Positions 62,589-64,000 of a DNA stretch of 64,000 nt are shown here, piece by piece (the stretch's first letter is position 1; each line of letters opens with the position of its first letter). The position numbers and the translations under genes are program-made. Source of the stretch: Bacteroidales bacterium UBA3743 (lineage in GTDB: Bacteria; Bacteroidota; Bacteroidia; Bacteroidales; Paludibacteraceae). The stretch covers positions 248,001-312,000 of the forward strand of contig DFGT01000024.1 in NCBI GenBank assembly GCA_002371265.1, written 5' to 3'. The notes beneath the pieces were generated by a model. The model was not told where the DNA came from, did not search any database, and was given only the letters and a program-made list of their open reading frames with translations.

Positions 62589-62624
62589 ACCCCCGATTTG
62601 AGCATCCACGAGAGGCTTGGGGGT
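62589..62624 (-). ncRNA. Hairpin leader RNA upstream of the abi gene
   Basis: On the minus strand ACCCCC pairs with GGGGGT around a 24-nt loop with a possible inner AGC/GCT pair. The predicted start site (about 62628) is 4 nt before the stem, and the ATG is about 20 nt after it. The same element, slightly altered, is kept in the relic at 63010-63048. I recall reports of structured RNAs next to AbiF genes but cannot check a match here. Confidence 0.55.
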
Positions 62625-62634
62625 TCTAGTCCTG

Positions 62635-62665
62635 CAAAAGTATGAACTTATTTTCAAATGAACAA
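62635..62665 (-). promoter_or_regulatory. Bacteroides-type promoter of abi and its leader
   Basis: Minus-strand TTG (62665-62663), 20 bp, TACTTTTG (62642-62635). Placed so that the transcript begins at the hairpin. Confidence 0.65.
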
Positions 62666-62704
62666 CTTTTTAGAAAGTTTTTTTCACTTTTCACGAGAAA
62701 CTGC

Positions 62705-62940
62705 AATTTTATTAGAATGTTTTGTTACAGAGTTGAGGATTGTTAAGGGCGGAACGCCCTAACCACATCCTATAGTGCGAGCCGTAGACGAGCACATAAA
62801 AAACTAAAACCACAGAGGCACAGAGTTTACAGAGAATGGCTATGCCTTTTTATGAGGAAAAGAGAAACTTCACTTTGATTCCCCTAAATTGCGTTTCTTC
62901 AATTTTTTAACTAACATTGCACTTGCATCTTGACTCTAGG
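62705..62940 (-). repeat. Composite repeat plus flank, copy 2 of a tandem duplication
   Basis: Near-identical to 61419-61657 with a few substitutions. Family A copy at 62735-62763. The match stops at CTTGACTCTAGG (62940), where sequence from the abi 5' end begins. Confidence 0.95.
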
Positions 62941-62941
62941 T

Positions 62942-63048
62942 AGAGAGACAATATCAGATGTGCAAGAGAAATGTTTTTTGTACTTTACACTCATAATATT
63001 ATAAAAATAAAACGATCCCCGATTTGAACATTCATGAGAGGCTTGGGG
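62942..63048 (-). pseudogene. Relic of a second abi gene: 5' codons plus leader hairpin
   Basis: 107 bp matching 62516-62622. Reading minus from the ATG at 62994 gives MSVKYKKHFSCTSDIVSLP, against MSVQYKKHFSCTSDIVSLL in the intact gene; the frame then enters repeat sequence. The leader hairpin survives as CCCC/GGGG, but the promoter TACTTTTG is gone. The rest of the 62569-63173 gap is gene-free. Confidence 0.9.
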
Positions 63049-63127
63049 TAACAGCTGTTACGATAGTGCGAATTCCAAGTATTTCCAAAAATCCGCACAT
63101 TTTTTCAACCTATTTTCCCATATATTT

Positions 63128-63157
63128 AGGAGCAGGTTTTCAAACCTGCCCCTACAA
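63128..63157 (+). repeat. Family C palindrome
   Basis: AGGAGCAGGTTTTCAAACCT, then GCCCCTACAAT. Copy of the element at 31864. Confidence 0.8.
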
Positions 63158-63173
63158 TAAATCTATTCAAAAA

Positions 63174-63842
63174 TTAGCATATTTCCGCACCGTTGATCTC
63201 AAGTTTGAATTTTAGATTCAAATACGACGCTGCTTTCTGACACAGCTTCATACGGCTAAGGAATATCTCAAAATACTCGATGACTGGACTTATTTCTGTG
63301 TCAAGCGTGAGGGATAGGATCAGCGACGTGTGGTCGTCCGACAAACTTACATGGTTTTCCGTCACCGCATAATTCACTCTGTCATGGATGTCAAACGAAC
63401 TTTTATCTGCATTTCTCACACGTGAACGCCGCACATCACTTTTATCCGCAATAATAAGGGCAGCCGCGACGTCGCTGACAGGAAAAGCTGTGCTTTCATC
63501 ATGGTTGCCGATAGCGGCTATTATCTTCGCAATGTCTTCGTATTGCATACCCATTTTGTCGAGGATACGAAAAGCCATTATCGCTCCAGACTGTGCATGG
63601 TCGATCCTGTTTATGACATTGCCGATATCATGCATATAGCCCGCTATACGAGCCAATTCCACATCATGTTCGTCGTAGCCTAACTGCTGCAACATATCCC
63701 CAGCACACTTTGACACACGCATCACATGTGCAAAACTGTGCTCTGTAAATCCCATACGTTCGAGGGATAGATCCGCACGTCTGATATATGTTTTGATTTC
63801 TTCTTCCTGAAGGATTTCCTTAAATGTTATTGTCTGCCTCAT
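63174..63842 (-). CDS. HD domain phosphohydrolase
   Basis: A 222-residue single HD-domain protein. Metal ligands are seen as HSFAHVMRVSKCAGDM (about 35), GYMHDIGN (about 68) and HAQSG (about 82), with a later NHDES. The C-terminal 60 residues form a small beta domain. Likely a nucleotide phosphohydrolase; substrate unknown. Confidence 0.85.
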   Translation of the reverse strand: MRQTITFKEILQEEEIKTYIRRADLSLERMGFTEHSFAHVMRVSKCAGDMLQQLGYDEHDVELARIAGYMHDIGNVINRIDHAQSGAIMAFRILDKMGMQYEDIAKIIAAIGNHDESTAFPVSDVAAALIIADKSDVRRSRVRNADKSSFDIHDRVNYAVTENHVSLSDDHTSLILSLTLDTEISPVIEYFEIFLSRMKLCQKAASYLNLKFKLEINGAEIC

Positions 63843-63986
63843 TATTCAAATATATATTGCGACACAAAATTAATAAATTGCCATCACATAACCGTCTCAT
63901 AAAGATTACAATTCATAAAACCTCTGCACAGAGACAAAATTATAAGAATCTGTTCAAATCCGATTTAGATACTTGGCTATAGAGTC

Positions 63987-64000
63987 GAGGATTGTTAAGG
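63987..64000 (-). repeat. Family A repeat cut by the window end
   Basis: GAGGATTGTTAAGG, the first 14 bases of a minus-strand copy. The 63843-63986 stretch shows no gene. Confidence 0.75.

Noticed and set aside
61419..63048. Insertion sequence around abi
   Set aside because: The flanking duplicates are direct, not inverted, and no transposase frame is present; a tandem duplication with deletion explains them better.
1..64000. tRNA genes, rRNA genes and known riboswitches
   Set aside because: I looked through all intergenic gaps for cloverleaf-like or conserved-core sequences and saw none; gaps hold promoters, terminators and repeats. A tRNAscan or Rfam run would be decisive.

Overview
This 64 kb window looks like a Bacteroidota (Bacteroidales) chromosome. 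The support is internal: many upstream regions carry the Bacteroides-type promoter (TTTG about 19 bp before TAnnTTTG), the Hcp proteins are of the TssD type found in Bacteroidota, one large secreted protein ends like a type IX secretion (T9SS) cargo, and a GldF-like permease, a DUF4271 protein and a ribosomal protein S16 with a long Ala/Lys-rich tail are present. I cannot name the genus. No rRNA, tRNA, CRISPR array or transposase was seen.

Layout. 0.1-2 kb: a pncB-nudix NAD-salvage pair. 2.2-8.8 kb: a complete type I Wadjet (JetABCD) anti-plasmid SMC-nuclease operon, followed by a Fic protein with a KSVE tandem repeat, flanked by two similar hairpins. 10.3-15.5 kb: a DUF4010/MgtC membrane protein, purM, an unknown membrane protein, an AlkD-like protein and a Gfo/Idh/MocA oxidoreductase. 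15.6-21 kb (minus): iorA-iorB-paaK-aminotransferase-thioesterase, which together link aromatic amino acids, aryl-pyruvates, aryl-acetyl-CoA and aryl-acetates. 21.4-30.4 kb: a GLUG-like T9SS cargo, then AsmA-like protein, GldF-like permease, phosphopantetheinyl transferase and an uncharacterised ATP-grasp-like protein in one tight run. 30.4-32.6 kb: two clusters of about 213 and 250 bp tandem repeat units, built from small trinucleotide-loop hairpins, with a YoeB-type toxin-antitoxin pair between them. 32.7-54.5 kb (minus): mostly housekeeping (TetR, rsmE, folD, ffh, rny, zapA, two paralogous outer-membrane proteins, a C69 peptidase homologue lacking its nucleophile cysteine, an M23 peptidase, rpsP, valS, yidD, rnpA, hemD, DUF4271, tsaE, 7TM-HD phosphodiesterase, DUF4380).

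54.8-58.3 kb (minus): an AT-rich orphan type VI secretion cargo cassette: two Hcp/TssD proteins, a putative pore-forming effector, and three related three-helix membrane proteins plus a decayed fourth copy, best read as an immunity array. 59-61.3 kb: purT and lysA. 61.4-63.1 kb: an Abi_2 (AbiD/F-like) gene whose promoter fires straight into a conserved hairpin leader, followed by a scar of a tandem duplication from which the second abi body was deleted. 63.2-63.8 kb: an HD phosphohydrolase.

A 29-bp hairpin repeat (core GGGCGTTCCGCCC) occurs about ten times, often joined to two further modules in a composite dispersed element. Its stem shows paired base changes. The strongest candidates for a less described system are the orphan Hcp-effector-immunity cassette, the Abi leader RNA with its relic, and the hairpin-string repeats around the toxin-antitoxin pair.
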